64,000 nucleotides of DNA from Phragmites australis (GCF_958298935.1 NC_084937.1:28591568-28655567); one strand, 5' to 3'; counted from the stretch's first letter, positions 23,349 to 36,313 are shown. The notes: generated from the letters alone by a model not told the origin. Program-made: numbers and translations.

Positions 23349-26161
23349 TCAGAATGGTGCCATGGTTGGGTGTAAGTTGTGCTGGCTGTTGGGCGCCATC
23401 ACACTGGTAAAGTTAGTTGTGCTGTTGCTTCCAGGCCTATGATGCAGAACTTCTTGTGGGGTTCGGGCAGTGAGGACACCAGGGAGTCTTCTTTTATTAT
23501 TCTTGCGTCTCCGATTGGTGGCCGCGCCACGGCTTTTCCTGCAGGAAGGACAGGTCCTATTTTCTGCACCACTTCCTCCTGTTTGATCAAGCAGAACACT
23601 CCCCTGCTCTCTTGGTGAGGAGGTGCTTGAGACTTCCCACTCGATGCTATCCAGTGTATGAGGAAGTCCCATCTGCCTTGCCAAGTTGGTTGGACTGTAA
23701 CTCGCTTGCCCAAAGTTAGGCATTCCTTGTGCCAGATCATGCAGAGAATTCATGTCCTCTGTTGAGATTGGTGGTGGAATGTTTGGTGCGCTTGGTATCA
23801 CTTTACCTGGTTCAGTATGACACCAGGCAGTATCATTCAGATCATGATTGACAAGCTCGACATCATTGATGCTATGCCTCTGCCTCTTGTTATACATCTC
23901 ATTCTTCTTCATTCTGATGAAGTACTTCTGAGCATGGCTTGCTAATTGTGTTGGGGTCCTGGAAGGGACAAAATACTCAGAAATGGCTTTCCATTCACCT
24001 CGCCCCAAACGCTGCACACCATGTAGAAACTGCCTGCATTTGCAGGTGGCTTGATAAGTTGCATTCTACCAGGGAATGAAGTGACAAACTCCAAACTTAA
24101 TATATTAATTTGAACATTTTTATAGGACTATAACACAGGATATTCCATTTGAGTCTCTAAAATGAAATTTGAGAAAACTAATAATCTCCACAGTACATGT
24201 TTCAATTTGAAAATGATGTCATGTATGCTCTATTGACAACATATGGATATACAAAGAAGAAAGAGGGACATTGAAGTAGTAATGGTTATATCTATGCTGC
24301 CTGATTCTTATTTGGTTTAATAGTTACTAGATTTTTCTAGAATCAACAACCACTTCAATTTAGGACAATTTCATGGGTATGGCTATGATACAGACAACTC
24401 TTAGCTACAAACAGTTTCTCAACTTTATTTCTTGCTTTTTCCTACTTCTTGCCACTTTCCATATGCAGGAGTGGAAGTAGATGTTAGGATAAGTTATAAA
24501 ATGCAAACACATCTACTATAGACATCACTTAAATTTACTTAAATGTCATACAGAAGCAGAGAGCAAACAAACTTTTGTAGCTCAAACTCAATTAATCAAA
24601 AGTAAACATTTACTAGCACATATCTTATACGACCATGTATATCACTTGTCCAAATTAACAAAAGATTGCTATGGTACAAACACTTTCCATATGGAGATTG
24701 GTGAACCCCTTGTGCGGCTGCCTAATTATTATTCCCTATTTAAATTGGGTTTGTACAAAGTACAATATGGGGATTAGTAGACATCAACTCGATGCACACT
24801 GAGAATACATTTTAAGAACTTCTGCTATCATCCAGCCCAGGTTCGAGGCTTGGCATCCTCTTAATGAAATCCCAGGGGGACGTCCTCCCCCTCGGTGCTC
24901 ATTTTTTTAGAACTTTTGCTAACATATACTCCCTCCGGTTTCATATTAGATGTCGTTTTAGAAGGGATTTAGGATACCAAGACAGTTTAAACAAGGTTGT
25001 TTCTTTACCATTTTACACATCGTAACTCAAGTACCCAAGAGTTACTCAATACAACAATAAAGGTTGAATGAAGTTAATGGTGCATGCAAGACTGGAGTAG
25101 TTGCAAGGGTAAATGGACTAGATGACCCCTAAAATCCTTAAACGACAGCTTTTCAAGCACCCTACCCAAAACTCTCCAACGACATCTAATATGAAACCGG
25201 AGGGAGTAATTAGAAAAATAAAGTTCAAAGGTGTGAAATGGAGACAGTGTCAATGTCCTCACCACCACCAACAACAACCACAACAAAGCCTTTTAGTTCC
25301 AAACAAGCTGGAGTAGGCTAGAGATGAAATTCAATTCAATGTCCTAAACAACAAGCAAAATAGACTGGAGGGGAATATAGTGACAAGGTGCAGATAATAA
25401 AGCTTTTGCAAGATATATATAGTAGTGGCTCTTTTTCCTTTTCTTCATATCAACTTGCAAGGTGAATCCTCCCAGCTTAGCAACCTTTTCTAGCACAAAA
25501 CCTGGTATCTTAGATTTTTTGTTACCCCTCTATATATATATATATATCATAAAGAATAATTTTTCAGTTGAACTCAACTCACTCTGGCTCGTTTTGGTGG
25601 AATATCAATGTCATATATAGCGGAAATCTACAGGTTGGCATGGAAATAAGTCTACACAACCATATAGACAACAAATTAAACTCTTTTAAAAAATAAAGGA
25701 ATAATAAGTTAATAAAAAACAATCAAAAGAGGATGAAAGAACCTGTGTTCCTCGGCAGTCCAAAACTGCTTCCTCTTTTGTGTTGATTGGTAGCATGATT
25801 TTTGCATTGAATCATGATCACCCGCTGCTTCGACCACCAATTGTTTGGAAGGTTGGTTCAAGGGTGTTTCAACTGATGGGCCCAGAGTTGAGTAATGGAT
25901 GTCTCCTTCTAGAAGCTTGTACCAATCATGCAAATCATTGGTTACATCATCCCTGCTAGGCTCACCATCTATCTCATCACAGAGCATCTCCACAAAGACA
26001 TCAACATATTGATCGTTTAACTGCTGCATAGTCTTTGCAGGGAACCTCTTTGAAAGCACTTCCGTCCAGTCACATGTTTTTTCATTCCTTATCTTGGCAA
26101 AGAGTGCCTTGAACTCCTCTACTTCGCAGGATGTCCACTCTTGGATATCCTTCGGATCCAT
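23349..26161 (-). CDS. Two-domain SANT / SHAQKYF-type MYB transcription factor (DIVARICATA-like)
   Basis: Two coding exons, 26161-25743 and 24033-23349, join in phase (R140 is split) to 367 residues. A non-coding 5' exon is suggested by donor GTAAGAG at 26270-26264, with an acceptor ending at 26184. The first SANT-like domain (about residues 9-58, WTSCEVEEFKALFAKI.., CDWTEVLSKRFPAKTMQQLNDQY) and the second MYB domain (134-178, FWTAEEHRQFLHGVQRLGRG, then SRTPTQLASHAQKYFIR) are the arrangement of DIVARICATA/RADIALIS-related factors. SHAQKYF MYBs bind GATAA/TATCCA-type boxes. A basic stretch (NRRRKNNKRR) near residue 310 could be a nuclear signal. The 1.7-kb intron carries a SINE fragment and a Stowaway element. 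The second tryptophan is kept (GEWKAI) and the third position is a tyrosine-bearing QKYF, as usual for this class. Confidence 0.88.
24830..24910 (+). mobile_element. SINE fragment
   Basis: Contains a Pol III B-box match, GGTTCGAGGC, at 24840-24849 and ends in a T run (24902-24908) after a CCTCGGTGCTC block, the pattern of tRNA-derived grass SINEs. No A box was identified, so it is probably 5'-truncated. Confidence 0.5.
24929..25206. mobile_element. Stowaway MITE (Tc1/mariner type)
   Basis: Terminal inverted repeats begin CTCCCTCCGGTTTCATATTA and end with the reverse complement, CCGGAGGGAG. The 278-base element is flanked by the TA target duplication (24927-24928 and 25207-25208). It is inserted in the intron of the MYB gene. 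Confidence 0.95.
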
Positions 26162-26431
26162 TACTTCCAAGAATTTGTATCCCCTGATGTGAAGGTTATA
26201 TAAGTGCAAATCAAATCAAAGCTGAGATTTGTACGGGCAAGAAATAAAAAGTATTCATCACATCTCTTACCGTTTATTCAGATTTGTTCAACCTCCAAAC
26301 AAAAATCAGGATCAGAACAACAAAACCATCTAGCGCTTGTCCATGAGCAAGGATGTAACCTTCTCACTCTTGATAAAGAGTGAAAGCTTGGGATTCGTTT
26401 ATGTCAAGGAGAGTTGAACCTTAAAAGGGGG

Positions 26432-26439
26432 TATATATA
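26432..26439 (-). promoter_or_regulatory. TATA box of the MYB gene
   Basis: TATATATA on the minus strand, about 160 bases upstream of the 5' UTR donor site at 26270. This gives a sensible start site near 26400 for the inferred non-coding first exon. Confidence 0.5.
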
Positions 26440-27248
26440 GGACTATATGATTAATGGAAAATAAGAATATAAGGTTCAGGAGTCAAAACTGTGTGAAGCA
26501 TGCATGCAATGCTCCAATGAAGCTACATGTGACCTTCGTACCTCATTAATTGTTGGCGATTTTGTTAGTGTTCAGCGTCAACGTGAATGCATCAAAACAC
26601 AATCTCCAGTGCAAATATCCTCACATGACATTTAAAAAATGTATCTAGCCATATTGCATAAAGGTTATGCATTTAATTCCTCAATTGCATGTGTGGAATA
26701 CAAGAAGGGCTTAACATTTCAGAGACATACTAGTCAATAACCAAGGACCATCTTTTGTGCATGTACATGAATACGTCCAAATTTATTATCAAGATTATAC
26801 ATAATGTATGGCAACATTTATACAAATACATACAGAGAATGGCTCTCTTTGGACAACAATAACACCTTATTTAAAAACTATTGTATGTGCACAGCTGAAA
26901 CTTATATATCTGGAGATTTTGATTCGAGATACTGCATTAAACTTATTGACATCCATTTATATCTCATATGTGTCCCTCTTACCAAGGTCCAACAAATATT
27001 TTTCTTGGAGATACTGCTTACATGTAAACACTAAGCCTTTCGCTAGAGATGACGCGCCTCAACTTTCTTTCTTCGTAATGAATGATTTAATATCCTTCAC
27101 TTTTCGACTTCAACTGTTAAACTTACATTCTTTTTGGGGTCAATTCTTTAAATATTTTATGAGCTACATGGATCCTATATGAATTCCTGAGGATTCAGTA
27201 AACCCTCTCCAAAAAACTATGAGGTTGCGTGACTGCACGGATCATGGG

Positions 27249-28360
27249 TTAACACGGCACTGCCTTATATGATGCATTAAGTTGTGGAATTAGGTAGTTG
27301 TGAAGAATATTTGTAATATTTAGTAAAATACCACTACTGTTGTTAGCAAAACAAATAACTGTTGTGTGCAGAACTACTTTCCAAAGCAGTTTTTTTAGAG
27401 CTTCCAAAAGCATTCCTGAAGTATGTCTTGGATTCAAATGAATTTGCTCTCCTGCAGAGGAAGAAAGAGCACATCCCTGTGTGAGGAGCAAATATTCCTT
27501 TTTCAGGTTCGCCATAGTTATCAAGCTAACACTGTAGCAAAGGAGATAAATTTAGTAGCCCATGCGAACACATGGCTTGACAACAATCATGATTCATAAG
27601 TGACCAACTCAACAACAAAAATGGCATTACTTGCATGATCTATATGTTCGGTTACATTAACAAAATAATCATAAACTTTTGTTACGATGATAAAATTGAC
27701 AGGTCTTACCATTATCTCTTCATGTCCATTCCTTTGGCATCTGGTCAGGCAAATGTGACAAGCTTTGCAACCGGGTACAACATTCAAATCACTCATCAGC
27801 CGAAAAATTACCTGCTAGATCCAAAACACACAGCTTCACCCACCAGACGGGTCACTGAAGTTTCACGGAGACAGCTAAGCTAACTACTATACCCCCAATA
27901 AGACACCTATTCATTGAGCCTATTCAAAATGCAAAGTAAACTATCACTCAAGAGACACCAGTCCACAGAGCTTCTTCAAAATACAAAGTACACTACCACT
28001 CAACAGCACAAGTTTCGGATTGATATCAGCAAAAATGCATATAACAAAGCGAAACTGACCTGAGGGTTCAATCAGTCGTTCACCCACAGCAAGGTCACCA
28101 CCTTATTCCCATCCTTCCGCGCCGCCCCGAACACTGGATCATCCTGCATAGCATAGAATTCACCAGAAACCACCGAGTTTGCAGGCGCATCAAGCCTCGA
28201 ATCGAACTCACGTATACGGGGAAGCGGAAAACGATGTGGAAGCGATGCCCGGCGCTGCCCCATCTCCGGCTGATACTGCAACGCGGATCGCGCCGGCCGG
28301 TCGAGGCCGACCATATGGCATGAACATGTGGGTTAGATCGACATGGAATCAACAAGACCG
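27249..28360 (-). other. Possible spliced transcript of unknown nature
   Basis: Several strong-looking minus-strand splice sites occur: donor GTGAGT near 28214, acceptor TATGCAG near 28143, donor CAG-GTCAGT near 28058, acceptor AGCAG near 27815 and donor ATG-GTAAGA near 27704. The stretches between give protein-like pieces such as DDPVFGAARKDGNKVVTLLW and SDLNVVPGCKACHICLTRC, but they do not join into one open frame. It may be a non-coding transcript, a decayed gene, or chance. I do not recognise a product. Confidence 0.22.
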
Positions 28361-28619
28361 TGAGTCCGTGACTAGATGTTCCGAAATGAGCCCACGGAGC
28401 GGATGAGGCGGAGCCGGCGAGAGTCGCGCGGCGGCGCCTGGGGTTCCGCGGCGACGGACTGAGAGAACCTGCGCGTCTGTTTTTGTTTTTTTGGAAAAGA
28501 AAATAAAGGGGAAAAAAAGGAAAAGTGGGTTCGTGCCGGTCATATGGGCTTTTGAGGAGCAGGGCCGAAGGAAGCCTGCTTTCAGGTTATCCAGCCCCAG
28601 CCCATACGGGCTTGAATGT

Positions 28620-29109
28620 GGCTAAGAATCGAGGCCCGAGACTGAGCCCATGGCATTTTTATGATTTTTAAATAAATAAGAGTTCGTGGTAGAGATGGAG
28701 CTTTTGTCTGTTGTAGTGGGAGGCTAGGTTGTTCATTGCAGATGGTTTGGATATGGTTGTGTGATGGGTCTCAGTTTCAGGTTGTTGATTTATTCGGCGA
28801 TGCCGAGGTTCCTTTCTGATCGGCGAGTTTGATCAGAGCATTCATCGGTCTTAAGGTATTTTGGTTGCGGGATGCTACTCGTGGTGGCTTCGAAAAATCT
28901 AAGGCCTCTTATGGCCCTTCCTCGTTGTGCAGGGTGCGGCTTTAATTCCTTCGACCAAGATCAGTGATGGCGGATCAGAGATAAAGTTTGGGTGACATGG
29001 TTAGAACATGTGTTGTTTTCTTTGTATTCTCTTGTCTCAGGTTCTTGTACATTTTATGTTTGTTCTTCTCTTGATTAATGAAAGTCACCCCTCTTTCAGA
29101 AAAAAAAAA
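28620..29109 (+). mobile_element. Non-LTR retrotransposon 3' end (LINE-like) with poly(A)
   Basis: A G/T-rich stretch ends in CTTGATTAATGAAAGTCACC, then CCTCTTTCAG and a 10-A run at 29100-29109. This matches the usual look of a plant LINE or other reverse-transcribed 3' end. No reverse transcriptase frame was found, so it is 5'-truncated. Confidence 0.45.
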
Positions 29110-31568
29110 TGTTTGCTGAGCGCGCAACAAGTATAGATGGCTCGTTCGGCGGGCGATAAGATCTATTTTTTCAAATTTTTAAAACAAATGTATATTTCTA
29201 CTAATTTAAAAATTAAAAATTAAAAAAAATAGAAACCAGACAGCGTGGCATCTGGTTCGTAGGCCGGGTAGACCTGCTCATGTACAACTCAGCCCGGCCC
29301 GATCAGTGTATAGGGCCAGACTCAGGTTTAACTTCTCAATCCATAAGTTTTTTTTTGCTGGGCTTGGGTTTTAAAAATAGATTAAAACTCGAAAAACCCA
29401 AAAAAAAGCCTAAGCCCAACAAAAAACATTATCGGGTCAAGGTTGGGCTCAAGCTAGACTCGAGCTTGTGGTTTTTCGATCGAGCGGCTCGAAGTCTGGC
29501 CCGATCCAGCCTTTGAACAGGTCTAACACCGGGTGGGGTGAAGGGAGCCTGCTAGGTTGATGAAGTGATGCGAAACACGCGCGAGGAAGGCCGTCTGTTC
29601 TCACAAGAACAGTCCCCAGCAAATTGTAGCCCATTGCATCTATTGTGCCAATGAAAAAACATATTATTATAATTTGTTTGGTAGAGTTTTAGTTTAGCAT
29701 TTTTTTAAACTTAAGTATTTTTAACTCTAAAAATTTGTGCAATTGAAACTGTAGGTACACCAAAAATATTTAGATGAACCATTTTATTTTATTTTAATCT
29801 AAAAATAAAAACTTAAATTATTTTATTTTAATTTATAAACTCAAGATTTAATATAAAGTTAAGAGCTTTGTAACCTTGACAAACAGTCTTAGTAATGCTT
29901 ACCTTAACGAATCTGTTTCGAGTTCAAATCGAATTAACCTTGCGTGTAAATTCGCATGGCGCTCCTCCGACGACCAGGAAAACAAAGTTGCCCATGCCCA
30001 CCTAAGTGTACGGCAGCACGTACTCCATGCACATAAGCTTTGTTGTGCATTCCAGAGTTCGGTAGGTATCATTTGGTGGTTAGTGAGCATGGCACAGGTA
30101 GGATAGCAGTTTTACCTGTTTATTTGTTTCCTTGCGGGTGAATATTCTAATTAGATTGGATTTTAGGTATGGGCATTCGATTATGCTATAAAATATTCTA
30201 ATAAGATGGTTGCGGGAAAATTTCGGTTTTTAGAATATTCAAACCAAATATGCTATAAAATATTGGAAAACCGCCCATTTCGATGTTGGTTTTTGCGGTT
30301 TTGGTTTTTACCCAGTTGCATTCTCTGCCGACTAGCTAGTATGCTCTCGCATGTTGGCTAGCTCGTCTGCTCAAGAGGGCGGCAAGCACAGCCGCATAGG
30401 GATGGGCGGGCAAAGCCATGGAGATTGGCGACGAGTGGCACCGCGGTGAGCTTGTCTTCTCGGGTGGGTGGCGTCTGGCGGCGAGCACAGTCGCACAGAT
30501 GGTTGAGCTCATTTGCTCAGGCGACAAGCTCGTCTGCTCGGGCAGTGGGCTTGTCTCCTCGGGCGTGGGTGGGTGATGGTAGGTGGCGTCCAACGATGGG
30601 TGGATAGGGTTAGGCGACTTGGGCTCGGGCGCGGATGGGGCCATAGGGACAGGGGGTGGCTGCTTGGCTTGGTGGCGGAGTGGGCCGTCTGGCCTCAGGG
30701 TCGGGGGAGTGCGAGTGGGTTGAGAAATGTGAGATTGCTAGATTGATCGGTGGGATGAGGAATCGTTCAGGTGTTCGGTTTTTGCCAATTGACAACCGAA
30801 TCAATAATTGATCCCTGAATAGCACGAAAACAAGAACTGAGCCGACCATCGAGAAAACCAACAATATCGAGGGTTCGGTTCTTCTGTTTCGCCTTTTTTT
30901 TGCCTCAGCCTATCGGGGTTTTTTTTCTTATTTGCTGTCTGCGAGCATGTTCCTGGGTGCAAATCTCTACTCAACGGGTATGAATAAGGCATATCCATAC
31001 TCGTGAAATTCGTTTACCTATTTATATATATGATAGGTGGACCTAGCTTACTCTAACCCTAATATTCCAAGTTCCATGCCCTATCACTCCCCCCCTCGGC
31101 CGCTACTCGCCCGCAACTACCATGTCTCACACCACCACCCTGCCCCTCGCCCATGCCGTCACCCCATCACCGGTGCCCCGGGAAACCTTGCCCCGCAGCT
31201 CTGCGCTCTGGAGATGCCGTTGCGCACTACTGCCCTGCAGGTAAACGGGTATACCTGTGGACGGTAGGTACCCACATGCGATAGAGCACACGTCGGTTTT
31301 GATTTTGCGCCCGTAGATCCAACGAGCCGAGGGCCGAGAAGGGGGTGAGTTCAATAATTCACCTAAACGCACCCATCGAGCCCTGAAAACCACATATGTA
31401 GCCATGTAGGCACATCAAATCTGTTCCCAAGCAGGTCAACCAAATGCTCTCCAGGTGTGTTTGGTTGCCTTTGCCTGAATCTTCTCTAGTGTGAAGAATC
31501 ATCTAAATAGTATTCTAATTAATCACCAGAATCAATCACGACCACGATGATTAACCAGAATACCACCC
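29110..31568. other. Intergenic, repeat-like, no gene recognised
   Basis: Includes an AT-rich stretch (29640-29860) and a G-rich stretch at 30360-30720 with short repeats such as GCTCGTCTGCTC / GCTTGTCTCCTCGGGC. Open frames here are low-complexity and unconvincing. Confidence 0.4.
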
Positions 31569-34345
31569 TGATAGTCACAGCATGTGTTTTGTGTTTAAGA
31601 TCAGAACAAATGACTTTCCAATATATAACATCACAATAAAACTTAAGAAAGAGCGAGTAATTAAATTATATTACAAGTTCTTAAGCATTCAACCGTTTAC
31701 AATAATTTACAACAAAATATTAAAGAAACTACGCAACGGAAAAGTAACACCTATCAACACCAAAAGCTAGGTGCAACCATATGCCCTTAGGCTCCACCCA
31801 AAAACATGTTACATGAGTAGTTTGCACTACTCATTCCCGTCACCTATATTGATGGGTGTAAAGTAGCCAAATATGAGCTCCTCCTTACCGGTAGAACCTG
31901 AAGAGCAGCGTGAGTATGAAGGTATTCGCAAGACTTAGTCCATAATAGGTACATATAATAGCCTAACTCCAAGGAGAATGCATTTAGGTATTAGCAAGGA
32001 ATCAACCATATAGTTAAGTAAATTTCATAAGCGAAATGCAACTTAACATACACATGTGAGCTTCTATACTTAATCAAAAGTACCTTTCTACCATGTAACC
32101 AATAACTTAAACATAAATGTAACTAGAATCATCTCATATAATCAATAATCATTTCCGACCATCCCCATCTTATATCACACATCCCTGAATACGAAACTCT
32201 ATGACCGATGCAAATGCTTAGAAGCATACTCATGATCGAAAACGTGGCAATTTGAATTGTTTTTACACCCTGCAGGGGTACTCCATTACCAACACGACTC
32301 GAGGACCATACGTCTCACATATCTAAAAAACCCACGTAAGGGTTACTCGTGTCAGCCTATTCCAATAAGCCCCAACTGTTTGATCATGCGTCAATAGGTG
32401 TGGGGTCATCCAGAACCACTCCCGGAGCAAACTAGATACTCCTACAAGTCTATTATACACATGACACCATCAACTTGTACGCTAAAAGCACAGCTATAAA
32501 GGTATTTAGCTTATTGTTCTCATGTGTGACATGTAGTAAGTACGGTAAGTGCTAAAGTCAACTGCACCGACAGACGATGCTTAAATGGTGCAAGCGGTCT
32601 ATGGCATCCGGGCTCTTCTCCCGAACTACACTTGGAACTCCTCCGATGCAGAAGATACCCCTAGCACCGCCCACATCTCATCTCATTCTCACATCTCATA
32701 CAACCCATATTATTGTTATTATGTTTGTAAACAATAAGTAAGCTCTAAGCTCGCGAACAATGGTTGAACTATTGCTCGTCTTCTACCAAGGATCTGTGCA
32801 ATGCTAAGTATTTTGAATAATTTTTAAGTTAGAAATTAAAAATGTTATCAATGCTATAAGGATATGAATAATCAACAACTCTAGGTAGAGAAAATACAAT
32901 TCATCAACATAGGCTATACCCATCAAACCCGATAATGGATTCACTACTCATGCAAATATACATAAAGCGTAATATCAAATTATACAATATGAGATCCAAA
33001 TTAGTAGGTTGAGTATGCTTAGATACTTGCCTTTTTGCTCTGGCAATTGCTCGATACTCCCAGTGCAACACTCACAGGACTCCGGTAGATTGGTGTCGTC
33101 TTCACTCGCTTGGACCGTCAGTGTAACACTCTTTATACGAATCAAGAATGCATTGCAAAAATAATCAAATGATGAAAAAGTGTGCATCTGATACATGCTT
33201 GAAAATTAATAGAGCGTCACATTATAAAAATATTGGCAAAAGATCACCAAATGATTAGGGTTCTGAAGTTTGAAACCCTGGATAACGCAACCTAAGTGTA
33301 TATAGCTTTAAATGGTTGGCAGTCAGACCGGTGTTGAAGTGGTGATCAAACCACCAGCGTGCAAAAAGGTTTTGGTCTCTGACGGTCAGACCGCGAGGTT
33401 CTGCGGTCAGAGCGACCAATGACGGTCTAACTCTTGACTATAGGTTCGACTGGGGTTTTGATTTTCTTAACCGACAGTTAGACCGCGAGACCTTGAAGGC
33501 AGAACCTTTGTGAGGTCGTCGACGAAGGCTCCGACGAGTCCTTCGATCATGAAGGGTAGCAAAATGCTCTATGAAACTAATGGAGTTGTTTTAGAGTGAT
33601 TTGGACAATATTCACCGAGCTAAACCCAAAATACCTCATGAATTGGATCTAGAGTAGGTTGAACTTGGGTCTAAATGATATGAGGGTCGAATCGAGCTCA
33701 AAAACAATGGAGAGATGATAGGGGATGCCTCACTTTAGTGTATGGCAGCTTCCTAATGGATCAATCTACTCCGGAGAAGCTCTGATTTAGAGATTAGGCT
33801 CGGGGGTGACGTGCGGGAAGCGTGCCTGCGGTGAGGGAGAAGAGGGGAGGAGCTCGAGGAAGTCCTCCGAAAGCTTAGAGAGGTTCTCACCGTCGATATC
33901 TGGTCGTCGTGGACGTCGAGGTGGAGCTCTCCTTCTCTCTCCAAGGTGGAGCGGGGAAGAGAGTGAAGGAGTGAGTGTGTGTGTGAGAGAGAGAGAGAGA
34001 GCAAAAGAGAGTGATCGATTCACTTAAGTCAAATCTCTGCGCTCTGACGGTCAGATCGCGAGAAGTTTCGATCGGACCGTGAGAAATTCATGTAGCAAGC
34101 CTACGTGGCTGCCCCCAACAATGAGACAGCGGGTAGTCCTGGTCAGACCACGGGTAGCAATTTCCCCGCATTTTCTTTCTTTTCTTGTCCCCAAGGTACT
34201 TAGGGTTTTCCGAAAGGGCTCTAAACTATTTTCAAGTACTTTTGAAACATGTTTAAACTCAAATTATCAAACAAATACGCATAAACAATAATGCCATGAT
34301 GATTATGGATGCTTAATCACATGATTAGTGTTTTGGGACGTGACA
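31569..34345 (-). mobile_element. Long LTR-like sequence, minus orientation (probably Gypsy-type)
   Basis: On the minus strand the sequence begins TGTCACGTCCCAAAACAC at 34345, a start typical of long Gypsy LTRs in grasses. A matching CA end is proposed at 31569 (TGATAGTCAC on plus). It has no long open frame over 2.7 kb. The 33300-34160 part contains repeated near-palindromes of the form GACGGTCAGACCGCGAG. No target duplication could be confirmed, so the boundaries, especially the 31.57-kb end, are tentative. A GT/GA microsatellite sits at 33973-34003. Confidence 0.5.
33973..34003 (+). repeat. GT/GA microsatellite
   Basis: About five GT units run directly into about eight GA units. Confidence 0.9.
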
Positions 34346-34623
34346 TCCAGCCTGGCTCGATAGATGTTTATAATCTCAGAAAGAAACATATTTGGTTGCA
34401 TGCATCCACTGTTCCAACCTGGCCTAATGGATGCTCGTTCTGCATCCGCTCATGCAGGTGGACCCGCTCGTCAGTGTCACAAAATCATCTTCATGCAAGT
34501 AATCAGTCACAATATCAACTCTTACATTCATCCATACAGCCTCAGATTCAGTCAACCAAACAAAAACCCAACTCAACATATCCAGACATATACAACTAAT
34601 TAAACATTCTTTTTTTCAACAAA

Positions 34624-35003
34624 CTAGTTAAGTACATGTGTGTTAGAATAAAAATATAAACATTGAATACAATAACATCAAACACAAATCCAAGGTATGG
34701 ATATATATATGCAACATGAAAGTACTGTCAAATGAATAAATCTGAAGCGATATCATAGTTTTATTTCACACGAGATCTCAAAAAGAAGAAAAATATTATC
34801 TGCTAATTTTTCTTCTAATTTATTCATTTGTTTCCTAGTAAAACGAGTGCTATATGCGTATCTGATAATGAGGCGGGATGTTGAAGGACGAGAATGAATA
34901 ATAAAAGTAAATAAATTATTAAAATTTTAATTTTTTTATTAAATATTAATATAGCAATAAGAAGATGTGACATAAGAAACAACTCATATTTATATAATAT
35001 GTA
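34624..35003 (+). mobile_element. AT-rich Helitron-like dispersed repeat, copy 2
   Basis: Aligns in the same orientation with 20945-21335 (start ACTAGTTAAGTACATGTG; shared GAAGCGATA and TTTTCTTCTAATT blocks). No coding content. Confidence 0.55.
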
Positions 35004-35587
35004 TCAATGAATATAACTCCACCCTACTTTTAAAAAACAGCTACACAAAACCTTATACAAAACCTCATCCGAAAAACAACACACCCTCATCTCTATCATA
35101 GCTCCGAATCGGATCCTCTGACTTCCTTCGGTCTCCCGTCACGGCCTGCAGTCGACCTCGATGCCGTCCATTCCATCGCAGGGCCCGCGGCTGCTGCTAC
35201 TAGTCCACTGCTAGTCCGCTGCCGCCGCTCCCCCTGTTCGATGTCACTCCCCTTCCTGCAGCCAAAATATCCCATTCCACCATGGCGGCCACGATGAGAT
35301 CGACTGACACGACCGCCGCCATGATGGACCTCCCTGGTCCTTTAAAGTGACATTTCGATGCTCTTTTTCTGCAGTACGTGTTTGTAACGTGCATCTGTGG
35401 TTAACCGCGAGCAGCAGGAGTGATAAAGTTTTGCTTGTATATACTGTACGGATCAAAATATCACAGGCAGACACAAGTGGTTTTGCACACTATACAGTTG
35501 CATTCCCTAATTGTAGCAGGAAGGAGATTTAAAATCGAGCACGTATGTATGTATGTACAAGGTAGGTGCACATGGACGCTGGCGTGC

Positions 35588-36175
35588 CTAAGGATCTGGC
35601 GTCTGGCAAGGGCCGCGCTCGCCGGAGACGGCGACGGAGTACTCTGCTTCCGTCGAGGCCTGAGCTGACGCACAACACGACGGAGGGTCTGGGGGTGCCT
35701 GTGCCGGCACCACCACGAGGGCGCGGCGGCAGGAGGGGCACGTCGAGCTGGACAGTAGCCAGGCGTCGACGCACGCCGCGTGGAACCAGTGCCCGCACGG
35801 CGGGAGCACGCGGACCTCGTTGCCGCGCGCGAACTCGGCGAGGCAGATGGCGCACTCCGGCCTCTCCTCCTGGTCCTGGTCCCTCTCGTCGGCCTCGAAC
35901 GACACGGTCGGCAGCGACTGCAGCGCCTTCTTCCCGAGCCCTTTGCACGGCGCCGGTGGCATTGCCGCCGCGGGCTCCGCGTCGACGGAGTAGGCCGAGG
36001 GATTGCACAGCAGCGAGCACCGCGCGACGAAGGCGAGCCCGACGACGCAGAGCAGGAAGCAGAGCACGGCGGCGATGATGAGGAACGTGTCCGTGTGGAC
36101 GCTGGCGGGCGCCGGCGACGGCGTGGCGGCGGCCATCGCCGCCAGGTGCTCGACTGAAGATTGCAAGTGCCGCAT
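35588..36175 (-). CDS. RING-H2 finger ATL-type E3 ubiquitin ligase
   Basis: Single exon, 195 residues from the ATG at 36175 (MRHLQSSVEHLAAMAAATPS). The longer open frame upstream crosses the TATA box, so it is not the start. One transmembrane helix lies at residues 29-52 (DTFLIIAAVLCFLLCVVGLAFVAR). The GLD-type motif GLGKKALQSLPTVSF is at 79-93. The RING-H2 finger is at 108-149: CAICLAEF..LPPCGHWFHAACVDAWLLSSSTCPSC, with the C-C-C-H-H-C-C-C ligands all present. ATL proteins are membrane-anchored ubiquitin ligases acting with an E2, often in defence and carbon/nitrogen signalling. The tail is Ser/Ala-rich with no known motif. The frame is intact and no intron is seen, as usual for ATLs. Confidence 0.93.
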   Translation of the reverse strand: MRHLQSSVEHLAAMAAATPSPAPASVHTDTFLIIAAVLCFLLCVVGLAFVARCSLLCNPSAYSVDAEPAAAMPPAPCKGLGKKALQSLPTVSFEADERDQDQEERPECAICLAEFARGNEVRVLPPCGHWFHAACVDAWLLSSSTCPSCRRALVVVPAQAPPDPPSCCASAQASTEAEYSVAVSGERGPCQTPDP

Positions 36176-36306
36176 ACTTAGGTACGAGTGGGACAGGATC
36201 GATGCCACCGCGCGTGCAGGTGCACAAGAGGAGGCAAGAGTTAGGTGCTGGAGTGGAGTGCAGTGGAGCTCAGCTGGTGGATTGGAAGGAGGCAAGAGGA
36301 AGGCGA

Positions 36307-36313
36307 TTTTATA
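36307..36313 (-). promoter_or_regulatory. TATA box of the ATL gene
   Basis: CTATAAAA on the minus strand, about 135 bases upstream of the chosen ATG. This supports the start at 36175 rather than any upstream codon. Confidence 0.7.
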
